Source of the DNA: JBDSGC01 sp046594105
Lineage (GTDB): Bacteria > Acidobacteriota > Thermoanaerobaculia > Gp7-AA8
DNA length: 7,836 nucleotides
NCBI GenBank assembly: GCA_046594105.1
Contig: JBKJQB010000130.1
Coordinates: 1-7,836, forward strand
Direction of reading: 5' to 3'
Both the position numbers and the translations under genes were made by a program. This document shows, in pieces, positions 1 to 6,754 of the stretch (positions are counted from its first letter, which is position 1; every line of letters begins with the position of its first letter). The notes under the pieces were generated by a model. It ran no database searches, was not told where the DNA came from, and was given only the letters and a program-made list of their open reading frames with translations.

Positions 1-69
1 AAGGAGCTGCGCCAGCAGCTTGAACCTGCTCCGGCGGAGGCTACGCCCGCGCGACGAAAAGTTGCTTGA
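1..69 (+). CDS. Possible C-terminal end of a plus-strand protein (partial, unidentified)
   Basis: Frame 1 is open from the window edge to a TGA at 67-69 and encodes 22 residues, beginning KELRQQLEPAPAEATP and ending ARRKVA. The peptide is charged at first, then Ala/Pro-rich, and ends basic, as many bacterial C-terminal tails do. If real, the gene converges on the minus-strand VWFA operon, and the hairpin at 85-108 lies just beyond its stop where a shared terminator would be expected. Only 22 codons are visible and no family can be named. A chance open frame in GC-rich DNA remains quite possible; a second frame on the same strand is also open here. The call rests on amino-acid composition and context only. 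Confidence 0.4.
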   Translation, partial: KELRQQLEPAPAEATPARRKVA

Positions 70-82
70 CTCTCAACAGAGT
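69..82. other. Small perfect hairpin, 5-bp stem
   Basis: ACTCT (69-73) and AGAGT (78-82) are perfect inverted copies around the 4-nt loop CAAC. The hairpin begins at the last base of the TGA that ends the possible plus-strand gene, two bases before the much stronger hairpin at 85-108. It may be part of a two-hairpin transcription end structure, but a 5-bp palindrome alone is weak evidence. Confidence 0.3.
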
Positions 83-84
83 AT

Positions 85-108
85 CTTCTCCCCGTGCGCG
101 GGGAGAAG
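85..108. terminator. Strong 10-bp hairpin between convergent genes, terminator-like without a U tract
   Basis: CTTCTCCCCG (85-94) pairs perfectly with CGGGGAGAAG (99-108) around the loop TGCG. It sits 97 bp past the TAA of the 672-aa VWFA protein on the minus strand and 15 bp past the TGA of the possible plus-strand gene, so it could serve both directions. Neither side is followed at once by a run of T. On the minus strand the nearest T run (complement of AAAA at 57-60) is about 24 nt beyond the stem. It is therefore not a classical intrinsic terminator. It may instead be an mRNA-stabilising 3' stem or a copy of a dispersed palindromic repeat. Confidence 0.4.
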
Positions 109-179
109 GACACTCGAGCACGGGACACTCGTGGGCGGGACACTGGGCCGGACTTTCGTGGGCGGGACTCTCGTGGGCG
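108..179. repeat. Degenerate 15-bp tandem repeat, five units
   Basis: Five head-to-tail units are readable: GGACACTCGAGCACG (108-122), GGACACTCGTGGGCG (123-137), a shortened GGACACTGGGCC (138-149), GGACTTTCGTGGGCG (150-164) and GGACTCTCGTGGGCG (165-179). The consensus is GGACACTCGTGGGCG. The array lies wholly between the convergent genes, starts on the last base of the hairpin at 85-108 and ends 26 bp before the VWFA stop codon. There are no spacers, so it is not a CRISPR array. Unequal drift of the units (one is 3 bp short) suggests an old minisatellite or a dispersed intergenic repeat. No function can be read from it. Confidence 0.75.
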
Positions 180-205
180 GCGGCCTGTCGAGTGCGGTGC
201 GAACG

Positions 206-2224
206 TTACGGTCGGGCCAGGGCTACGCTGCTTTTCTGCGATGTGGCGGTGCCCTTCTTCTGGATGGTCACGTCGAGCGAAGAGGCTCCCGCGGCATCGT
301 CGAGCTGGAGCACCAGCGTGGTGAACCCAGGGCTCTCCAGGGTTCCCAGCAACTTGGTTTTGGGTGAGGTCTCGAAGGTGAACTCGTTCGGCCGCAGCCC
401 GAAAACGTACACCGCGATTTTCCGCGGCTGTCCGCTGACCACGGTCGCGCTGGGAATGTAATCCTGGCCGCTCACGGTGAAGGGATAGGCACCCGACGCG
501 CGCGTATTTTTTCCTCGGACCAGCAGCCACTTCGGATCCTCGTCGATGGGAATCGGCGACGCCGGCGCCATCTCATTCGGCTTGGAGACGGTCACCTCGC
601 TGCGGGCGAAACCGCGTTTGTCTCCGTCCGTGGTGCGTACGAGCGATCGGATGGCGTAATGCCCCGGGGGAAGACTGAGCGTCCCGTAGTAGCGGACGCC
701 GGTCGATCGCAGGCGATCCCCGACCTTTTTCAAATCGAGCTGGATGCGCTGGTAGAGCCGGTCGCGAACGACGCCCTCGGAATCGAAGGCATAGACGTAG
801 ATTTCCGCTGCCGAGCTGCTGCCCCTGGCCGACTGTGCTAGATCCTTTCCGTTCAATTCGAGGATCAGCGGCACCTGCGCGTTCCCGTTTGCATTCGGAA
901 ACGCGGCGGACAGTGCGGCGACATGGATGTCGGATTGCGGAATGTCATTGACCACGATCTCCGCATCGGTCAGCGATCGTTCCGCCGGCGTATCGGCGCC
1001 CGGCTCGTAGTAGCCGGTGCGATAGGAGACGCGGGAGCGAGCGGGCACATTGACCAGCTTCAGCTTCAACTCGTGGAAGGTGCCGGCCTTCGACAGGGGA
1101 GCCTGGAATCCGAGGACGTACACCACTTCCTGGCTGTGAAGCATCCGGCCGAAGTTGCTCTTGAGGTTGTTCTCGTTTTGAAAGACGTCCCCACCGGTGG
1201 GACGGGCCAGCATGAAGAGCCCGGCGTTCGAATTGATTCTCGATCCCGAGGCGTCGTTCTGCACCCGCACTCCCTGGATGTCCAGGGCATGCAGCACGAC
1301 ATCGGACTGGCGGAAGTACTGGGCCATGCGGTCCAGCCCCGTCAAGCTGGAGGAGTTTCCGTAGCGTGCATCGGAATCGACAGTCCATACCTGGCCGTGC
1401 GTCACCGCCTCGTTTTCGGTGGCCTGGTCGCTGGAGGCACGCGCGTCGCGTCCCTGCAGGACGGACGCATCGAAACCTTCGGAGAGGAAAATGATCTGTT
1501 TGCGACCGGGCACGGCGCGCAGGGTTTTGGCCAATTGGCCCAGCGCGTCCACCTGGGATTCGATCTTCTGCCGCACGTAGTGCTGGTTGTTGCGCGCGGA
1601 TCCTGCCTGAACTTCTCTTGCGTTGGTTTCGACATCTGCGGCGAACGACTCGCGCCCCGCCGCTCCTCCGGTGGGCTGAGCGGTCGGCAGGTTGACCGCT
1701 TCGTTTCCGCCGACCTGATTGGCGATTCCCAGAGGATCGGTTCCCCGGAACTTCATCGGATCGCTGATCGCTGAGGCCACCAGATCGCGATCGGTGGTGA
1801 AGCCGGAGAGGAGCCGGAAGCCCTTGTTCACGTCGATGGAACCGACGCTGATCAGGTCGCGCGGCTCGACGCTTTCTCTGACGAAGCGCCGGGCGGCCTC
1901 CTGCGCACGCTGCAACGCGTTCGGCGACGAGAACCCCAGATCGAACAGCAGCAAGAAGGAGCGCCGGGCTGCCGGATTCAGAGGAGAGATCGCATTGCGC
2001 GACACGGCCGAGGCAAAGTCGATCATGTCGAACGAGGTGATGTCGCGCTTTTTGCCGCCGTCCAGCAGCTCGAAGTTCGCAGCAGTGAGCCCTCGCACCG
2101 GCTCGCCGCTCGAATCAACCACGGTGACCGGGATCTCCACCACGTTGACATTGACCGTCTCCCGAACCTGAGCCAGCAGCGGGGCGGCTAGAAACAACGA
2201 GGCAATGGCGATCCGAAGCTTCAT
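206..2224 (-). CDS. Secreted VWFA-related Acidobacterial domain protein, downstream paralogue (672 aa)
   Basis: Residues 1-18 form a Sec signal peptide: a basic start (MKLR), a hydrophobic core and probable cleavage in LLA|QV. Residues 21-70 carry the family's leading segment (VVEIPVTVVD, then RGLTAANFELLDGG). A VWFA-like domain follows: RRSFLLLFDLGFSS at 87-100 is the first strand and metal-site loop, and RKQIIFLSEGFD at 241-252 is a later strand. Around residues 312-410 (LDIQGVRV, RPTGGDVF, VVYVLGF, YRTGYY) the pattern is typical of these proteins. The C-terminal 260 residues look beta-rich and contain IYVYAFDSEG. The metal-site motif is DLGFS, not DxSxS, so metal binding may be weakened. 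The ATG overlaps the upstream gene's stop (ATGA, 2221-2224), with AAAGGAGA at 2231-2238 a good ribosome site 6-7 nt away. That fixes the start and implies coupled translation. Family and export are well supported; ligand and role are unknown. Confidence 0.88.
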   Translation of the reverse strand: MKLRIAIASLFLAAPLLAQVRETVNVNVVEIPVTVVDSSGEPVRGLTAANFELLDGGKKRDITSFDMIDFASAVSRNAISPLNPAARRSFLLLFDLGFSSPNALQRAQEAARRFVRESVEPRDLISVGSIDVNKGFRLLSGFTTDRDLVASAISDPMKFRGTDPLGIANQVGGNEAVNLPTAQPTGGAAGRESFAADVETNAREVQAGSARNNQHYVRQKIESQVDALGQLAKTLRAVPGRKQIIFLSEGFDASVLQGRDARASSDQATENEAVTHGQVWTVDSDARYGNSSSLTGLDRMAQYFRQSDVVLHALDIQGVRVQNDASGSRINSNAGLFMLARPTGGDVFQNENNLKSNFGRMLHSQEVVYVLGFQAPLSKAGTFHELKLKLVNVPARSRVSYRTGYYEPGADTPAERSLTDAEIVVNDIPQSDIHVAALSAAFPNANGNAQVPLILELNGKDLAQSARGSSSAAEIYVYAFDSEGVVRDRLYQRIQLDLKKVGDRLRSTGVRYYGTLSLPPGHYAIRSLVRTTDGDKRGFARSEVTVSKPNEMAPASPIPIDEDPKWLLVRGKNTRASGAYPFTVSGQDYIPSATVVSGQPRKIAVYVFGLRPNEFTFETSPKTKLLGTLESPGFTTLVLQLDDAAGASSLDVTIQKKGTATSQKSSVALARP

Positions 2225-4293
2225 GGTGCTTCTCCTTTGGTCTTCATCACGACGGCGACGCTGGAGGTCCGCTCGTCGCCCGATCCTTTTCGATGCACCA
2301 GGACATCCATCGTTCCGGCGCCGCTCATCATCCCCTGCGCGGAATAGCGAAAAATCATCTTGGTCATTGTCTGTGCCTGCAGCTGCTTCACCAGTACGGG
2401 GCTGGTGCTCTGTTTCCGGCCCGAAACGTCGGTCACCGCGGTCTCCCAGGCCAGTTCCCCGGCGTCCGCGTTGAGCACGAACAACGCATAGTCGCGCGGC
2501 TGTCCGTCCATCAGCTCCGCTCGCGCGCTGGGCATGAACGGCTCCCCGTTGATCTGGAATGGATAGGGAGCGCCGTCATCGTGCATGGCCCCACGGATCA
2601 GGACCCATTGGCCGGGATCGTCAATGAACAACGGCGGCAACAGCGAGACCTCGTCGCCGCTGGTCACCTCGACGTCGGACCGGGCGTACCCTTTGCGGTC
2701 GTCGCTGAGGCGGACCAGCGTCTTGATGGCGTACTTCCCTGCCGGGAGCGACAGCGTCGCGTAGTACTTGACGCCGGTCCGCAGGAGCTTGTCTCGAAGC
2801 ACGATCGTATCGAGAGTGATGTGCTGGAAGATGCGATCCCGTACGATTCCTTCGCCATCGAATGCGTAGACGTAGAGGTCGAGGGACAACGCCTGGGTCG
2901 CCTGCGGACGAAGCAGGTCGGCGCCGCTGATATCGACGACCACCGGCACCAGACCGCGGTGATTGGCTGCAGGAAACGCCGCGGTAAGCGTGGCGATGCG
3001 GACGCCGGTCTGGGGGATGTCATTCAGAACGATCTCCGCATTGGTCAGCGAGCGTTCCAGCGCCGTCTGCGCACCGTCATCGAAGTAGCCGGCGCGGTGG
3101 AAGGCGCGGCCGCCCGGAACGCCGGACAGCTTGATGCTCAGATCGTGGTATCGACCATTGTTCGCAGCGGGAACGGTGAAGCCGAGAACGTAGACAACTT
3201 CCTGGTGCCGGAGCATGGTCTCCAGGTCGCTGTTGATGTCATTGGAGTTCTTGAAGACCTCGCCTCCGGTCGGACGGGAGAGCAGATAGAGGGCGTCATT
3301 CGAATTCACTTTCGAGCCGGCCAGATCGTTCTGTACCCGCACGCCCTGGATGTCGACGCCGTGAAGAACGACATCGGCCTCGCGGAAAGCACGCCCCATC
3401 TCGCTGACGATGGCCATGCTGGTGCTGTTTCCGAAGCGCGCGTCGGTGTCCACGCGCCAGATCTGGCCGGACGCAATCTGCTGCTCTTCATCGACCGCCT
3501 CCGGATTCACCCGCGGGTCGCGCCCCTGCACCAGGCGGGGATCGAAGCCTTCCGACAGAAAGATGACGTGCTTGCGGCCGGGAAGCCGGCGGAGGCTGCG
3601 GGCCATTCTGGCAAGCAGCTGTACCTGCCGTTCGATCCGCGAGCGGTTGTACACATCATTCAGTCGACGATCGCCTCGGGCCACATCGGCGGAGAGCTCG
3701 TCTCCGACGGAGCGGCTATTGCCCTGACCGGTCCCCTCCTGCGTCAGCCCCTTGGAGGAGGCGACGTCGAGGTTCTGGTTTCCGGCGATCTGCAGCGGGT
3801 CGCTGGAAACGAAGTTCCGGGGACTGGCAACGGCCGCAGCCAGGAGCGTGCGATCGGTGGTGAAAGCGGTGACCAGCCGGAATCCGCGGTTGATGTCGAC
3901 CGTCCCCACGGCAGCGAGATCGCGCTTCTGCAACCCGCGGGCGATGAATTTCCGCGCCGCCCCCTGCGCCTTGGTCAGTCCTGCCGGCGAGGAAAAGGAA
4001 AGATCGAACAGAAGGAGAAAGCTACGCCGCGCTGAGGGATTCAGCGGCGAGAGCTTTTTGCTCAACCCTTCCGCGGCGAAGTCGATGGCGTCGAAGGAGC
4101 TGATGACACGCGGCGTGCCGTGATCCAGGACCTCGAAGTTCGCCTCAGTCAGTCCGCGCACGGCATGGCCGGAGCGGTCCACCACGGTGACCGGAACCTC
4201 CACCAGATGGACTTCGATCGACTCCTTCACCTGCGCCGCTGCCGCGGTGGCGATCAGCAGCAGCGGCAACGCGGTGCGGCCCAGCCAGCGCAT
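2221..4293 (-). CDS. Secreted VWFA-related Acidobacterial domain protein, upstream paralogue (690 aa)
   Basis: This is the first gene of the pair. Residues 1-20 are a Sec signal peptide (MRWLGR, then a Leu/Ala core, cleavage probably AAA|QV). Residues 24-71 hold the same leading segment as the neighbour (VEVPVTVVDRSG, RGLTEANFEVLDHG). The VWFA-like domain begins with RRSFLLLFDLSFSS (89-102), with an intact DxSxS metal site (Asp97, Ser99, Ser101). KHVIFLSEGFD (241-251) occupies the position where a classical VWFA domain has a DG pair. VDIQGVRVQND (313-323), RPTGGEVF (340-347) and VVYVLGF (366-372) follow, then a beta-rich C-terminal region. The protein aligns with the 672-aa neighbour along its whole length, with about half the residues identical in the stretches compared, so the two are a tandem duplication. 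GGGAGA lies about 6 nt before the ATG at 4291-4293. Such proteins are exported and may bind proteins or surfaces; the partner is unknown. Confidence 0.9.
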   Translation of the reverse strand: MRWLGRTALPLLLIATAAAAQVKESIEVHLVEVPVTVVDRSGHAVRGLTEANFEVLDHGTPRVISSFDAIDFAAEGLSKKLSPLNPSARRSFLLLFDLSFSSPAGLTKAQGAARKFIARGLQKRDLAAVGTVDINRGFRLVTAFTTDRTLLAAAVASPRNFVSSDPLQIAGNQNLDVASSKGLTQEGTGQGNSRSVGDELSADVARGDRRLNDVYNRSRIERQVQLLARMARSLRRLPGRKHVIFLSEGFDPRLVQGRDPRVNPEAVDEEQQIASGQIWRVDTDARFGNSTSMAIVSEMGRAFREADVVLHGVDIQGVRVQNDLAGSKVNSNDALYLLSRPTGGEVFKNSNDINSDLETMLRHQEVVYVLGFTVPAANNGRYHDLSIKLSGVPGGRAFHRAGYFDDGAQTALERSLTNAEIVLNDIPQTGVRIATLTAAFPAANHRGLVPVVVDISGADLLRPQATQALSLDLYVYAFDGEGIVRDRIFQHITLDTIVLRDKLLRTGVKYYATLSLPAGKYAIKTLVRLSDDRKGYARSDVEVTSGDEVSLLPPLFIDDPGQWVLIRGAMHDDGAPYPFQINGEPFMPSARAELMDGQPRDYALFVLNADAGELAWETAVTDVSGRKQSTSPVLVKQLQAQTMTKMIFRYSAQGMMSGAGTMDVLVHRKGSGDERTSSVAVVMKTKGEAP

Positions 4294-4329
4294 CGATGTC
4301 TCCCGAACAACCCGCGATCAGAACGCAAT

Positions 4330-4372
4330 GCGGGACAAGGTACTGCACTTCCCGATCGACGTTTTGTCCCGC
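4330..4372. promoter_or_regulatory. Perfect 9-bp inverted repeat in the leader of the VWFA operon
   Basis: GCGGGACAA (4330-4338) and TTGTCCCGC (4364-4372) are exact inverted copies separated by 25 bp. The near arm is 36 bp upstream of the VWFA start codon at 4293. It could be a two-site operator (arm centres 34 bp apart, about three helical turns) or, if transcribed, a hairpin with a 25-nt loop in the 5' leader. An exact 9-bp match with a 25-bp gap is uncommon by chance in so short a region but not impossible. No known regulator is recognised from the motif. Confidence 0.4.
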
Positions 4373-4519
4373 GGCGAAGCACAGCATGCACCGGCAATAG
4401 AGTTCCGTCGCGGGAGCGGTGTTACGTCTCTGTGGCGTTTGAAAAACGAGATCCGAATTGCGGCGCGCCAGGTTCTGTCGCCCGCTTCGCAGGCTTTGCG
4501 AGGGGAATGGGCGTGTGTT

Positions 4520-4539
4520 CCCCCGGCTGACGCCGGGGG
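4520..4539. terminator. GC hairpin downstream of the TetR operon, possible terminator or dispersed palindrome
   Basis: CCCCCGGC (4520-4527) pairs perfectly with GCCGGGGG (4532-4539) around the loop TGAC. It lies 107 bp past the TetR stop on the minus strand and about 230 bp before the VWFA start, so it could end transcription of the right operon. On the minus strand it is followed by AACACACGCC, with no T run, so intrinsic termination is not assured. The palindrome followed by CTACG resembles the dispersed GC-rich palindromes common between genes in high-GC bacterial genomes, which is the alternative reading. Confidence 0.4.
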
Positions 4540-4646
4540 CTACGATCTTGCGCCGGCGTTGCCGGCTCGTTGGGGATCAGGATCGGCTCAGTGAAACGGC
4601 GCGGCAGACCCGATTCGTGGCGAGGTGGCGTGGCCACTTCACCGGC

Positions 4647-5264
4647 CTACGGGCGGCGCAGCATCCCGTGGCGCAGGATGCGCGAGATCTCACCGACCAC
4701 TTCGTCCGTCTCTTTGCCGAAGTGATCCTTCACCCCGAACAGGATCTCGATCGAGAAGTAGTTGTAGAAGATGCGCGTGGCCAGCATCACCGCCGAGGTG
4801 GGAGACAGCCCCTCCTGCAGCCTCCCCTCCAGCTCCTTCTCCATGCCATGGACCTTCATGAACGTTTCGAAACGCCTGGCCATGTCTTCGTAGAACTTCC
4901 GGATGTGCGATCCGTCGAATTCGACGACGTCGACGTAGATGAGGGCGACATGGGCGCGGTAGTCGCGCACCGTCTCCCGGGCGGCCAGACCGAGTTGCTC
5001 GAGGTTCTCGGGGAACTGACCGGTGGCCAGGGCGCGATTGAACGGGAACTCCGGCGTGGACATCGCCTGGAAGTACTGGTCCAGCAATTCCCGGAAGATG
5101 GTCTCCTTGTCCGTGAAGTGGTGGTAGACGTTTCCCTTGGACAGTCCTGCCGCCTCGGCGATGTCACTCACGCTGGTAGCGCCATAGCCCCGATGGGAAA
5201 ACAGCTTCAACGCAGCGTCGAGGATCTGGGTGCGGCTGCGCTCGGAGCGATCTTTCTGATTCAT
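4647..5264 (-). CDS. TetR/AcrR-family transcriptional regulator (205 aa)
   Basis: The N-terminal 60 residues are a textbook TetR DNA-binding domain. RSRTQILDAALKLFSHRGY (9-27) forms the first helix and turn, and SVSDIAEAAGLSKGNVYHHF (31-50) is the helix-turn-helix with its signature end, followed by TDKETIFRELLDQYF. The remainder is the helical ligand-binding and dimerisation half, too variable to name a ligand. The length is normal for the family. The ATG at 5262-5264 overlaps the TGA of the acyl-CoA ligase (ATGA), and AGGAAGG lies about 9 nt upstream. Longer in-frame starts would run into the ligase gene and are rejected. As the last gene of an acyl-activating operon it probably represses that operon and is released by an acyl-CoA or pathway product, as known for TetR-type FadR of Bacillus. 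Self-regulation is inference; the operator would lie upstream of the window. Confidence 0.93.
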   Translation of the reverse strand: MNQKDRSERSRTQILDAALKLFSHRGYGATSVSDIAEAAGLSKGNVYHHFTDKETIFRELLDQYFQAMSTPEFPFNRALATGQFPENLEQLGLAARETVRDYRAHVALIYVDVVEFDGSHIRKFYEDMARRFETFMKVHGMEKELEGRLQEGLSPTSAVMLATRIFYNYFSIEILFGVKDHFGKETDEVVGEISRILRHGMLRRP

Positions 5265-6754
5265 GAGAGCGAACCTTCCTCGCCCAGCAGCTCTCGCAGC
5301 GTTTCCTTCTCCACCTTTCCGTATGGAGTGCGCGGAAGCGTGGCCATGAACACATAGCGCTTCGGCAGCTTGTATCGCGCCAGCCGCGTGGCCAGATACG
5401 CACTCAGGGTTTCTTCGCTCACCGAGCCGACCACAAAGGCCACTCCCGCTTCGCCCCAGGTACGATCGGGGACGGCCAGGACGCTCGCGTCCATCACGTC
5501 GGGGTGCGACACCAGCTCGGCTTCGATTTCTGCAGGGTAAACGTTCACCCCGCCGGTGATGAACATTTCCTTGCGGCGCCCGGCGATGAAGAAGAAGCCC
5601 TCGCCGTCGCGGCGAGCCAGGTCGCCGGTGTGGAACCACCCTTCGTCGTCGTAGGCGGCGGTTGTGGCCTCGGGGTTGTTCCAGTAGCCGCTGCTGACAT
5701 GCGGCCCTCGAATCCACATCTCCCCGATGACATCGTTGCCGAGCTCCTCGCCGCCATCACTGGCCAGCCGCACTTCGGTAAACATCATCGGCCGGCCGAT
5801 CGACCCCCCCTTCCGCACAGCCTCTTCCACGGTCATGGTGAAGCAGTTCACGCCCACCTCGGTCATCCCGTAGCCCTGCTTCATGACCACGCCGCTACGT
5901 CCATACGCTTCGATCAGAAACTGGGGAAGCGGCGCGCCGCCGGAGATGAACCACCGGACCGCTCTGAGATCGGCCGACGCGAACGAGGGCTCCTCCATCA
6001 GCATCTTCCAGATCGTCGGCACGCCCAGGACCACGGTGCAGGCTTCCCGCTCGATGGTTCGCCAGACCTGACCGGCCTCGAATGTCTTGTGCAGGATGAT
6101 GGTGCCGCCGGTGGTGAAGATCGGGATGAGGAATGCGGCGATGCCGCCGGCATGGTAGATCGGCGTGTAGATGGGGCTGACATCATCGTCACGCAGTCCC
6201 CAGCACAGAGCGGTGTTGTATCCATTCCACAGGAGCTGGCGCCCCGGGATCATGACCCCTTTCGGCCGTCCGGTGGTTCCGCTGGTGTAGAGAAGGCAGG
6301 CCACCGCCTCGCTGTCGACCGCCCGCGCACGTGGCGGAGCGTGGTCAGCTGGAAGAATCGGCGCGGCGAGCGGATGCGACGGCACCGGCAGTTGCTGGGC
6401 CATCTCAGAAAACTCGGCGCCATGAAACAGAACCTTCATGCCGCAGTCCGCCACGATCTGCGACAGCTCGTGAGCGGTGGCACGGGTGGAGAGGGGCACG
6501 GCGATGGCGCCGGTCCGGGCGTAGGCGAAGAACATCGCCAGAAAGTCGATCGAGTTGTGCGCGAGGATGCCGTAGCGCTCCCCATGCTGGATGCCGAGAG
6601 CGATCAGTACGCTTGCCGCCCGATGACACCTCTGGTCAAAATCGGCATACGTCAGACGCTCGCCGCTCTCCACGGAGACCAGCGCCAGCCTGTCGGGGGT
6701 GATGCGCGCGCGCTCGGCGATCAGATCTCCCGCAAACATCGCGCGCGGGTTCAT
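5261..6754 (-). CDS. AMP-forming acyl-CoA ligase / acyl-adenylate synthetase (497 aa)
   Basis: This is a class I adenylate-forming enzyme (ANL superfamily). It activates a carboxylic acid with ATP to an acyl-AMP and usually passes it to CoA. Every core motif is present: the P-loop LLYTSGTTGRPKG (154-166), YHAGG (200-204), SGGAPLP (271-277), GYGMTE (294-299), GWFHTGDLARRD (372-383) with the ribose-binding Asp378, the hinge and GRRKEMFITGG (392-402), NVYPAEIE (404-411), and PRTPYGK (474-480) with the catalytic Lys480. The C-terminal lid is complete, and the length suits a fatty or aryl acyl-CoA synthetase. It has no carrier domain and no membrane segment, so it is probably cytosolic. The ATG at 6752-6754 overlaps the hydrolase stop (ATGA), and GGAG lies 6 nt upstream. 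A later Met at residue 6 is a possible but less favoured start. Adjacent genes suggest a fatty-acyl-type substrate; chain length cannot be read. A beta-lactone synthetase (OleC-like) role is an alternative worth testing. Confidence 0.93.
   Translation of the reverse strand: MNPRAMFAGDLIAERARITPDRLALVSVESGERLTYADFDQRCHRAASVLIALGIQHGERYGILAHNSIDFLAMFFAYARTGAIAVPLSTRATAHELSQIVADCGMKVLFHGAEFSEMAQQLPVPSHPLAAPILPADHAPPRARAVDSEAVACLLYTSGTTGRPKGVMIPGRQLLWNGYNTALCWGLRDDDVSPIYTPIYHAGGIAAFLIPIFTTGGTIILHKTFEAGQVWRTIEREACTVVLGVPTIWKMLMEEPSFASADLRAVRWFISGGAPLPQFLIEAYGRSGVVMKQGYGMTEVGVNCFTMTVEEAVRKGGSIGRPMMFTEVRLASDGGEELGNDVIGEMWIRGPHVSSGYWNNPEATTAAYDDEGWFHTGDLARRDGEGFFFIAGRRKEMFITGGVNVYPAEIEAELVSHPDVMDASVLAVPDRTWGEAGVAFVVGSVSEETLSAYLATRLARYKLPKRYVFMATLPRTPYGKVEKETLRELLGEEGSLS

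Larger units (their letters stand above)
4294..4646. other. 353-bp noncoding region between two minus-strand operons
   Basis: This region separates the TetR stop from the start of the VWFA pair. It should hold the 3' end of the right operon and the promoter and leader of the left one. Its structures are a perfect 9-bp inverted repeat (4330-4372), a strong GC hairpin (4520-4539), a 5-bp palindrome GCCGG/CCGGC (4552-4566) and a 5-bp palindrome GTGGC/GCCAC (4625-4637) 9 bp past the TetR stop. No convincing -35/-10 pair was found on the minus strand by eye, although a promoter must lie here if the VWFA pair is a separate unit. Open frames crossing the region have the composition of GC-rich noise and no credible start, so none is called as a gene. 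Confidence 0.7.

Noticed and set aside
108..179. CRISPR array
   Set aside because: Units are 15 bp, contiguous and without unique spacers, and no cas genes are present.
2293..4035. A 580-codon open frame on the plus strand opposite the 690-aa VWFA gene
   Set aside because: It lies fully antisense to a gene with a signal peptide, conserved motifs and a paralogue. Its translation has no recognisable domain and the His/Arg/Gly-rich look of an antisense frame in GC-rich DNA.
4373..4480. Sigma-70 promoter for the VWFA operon on the minus strand
   Set aside because: TTGCCG and TTCAAA were tried as -35 boxes, but no acceptable -10 box lies at the right spacing.
4422..4637. A 71-codon minus-strand frame between TetR and the VWFA pair
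   Set aside because: Low-complexity Pro/Arg-rich peptide crossing two palindromes, with no clear ribosome site; better explained as noncoding or repeat DNA.
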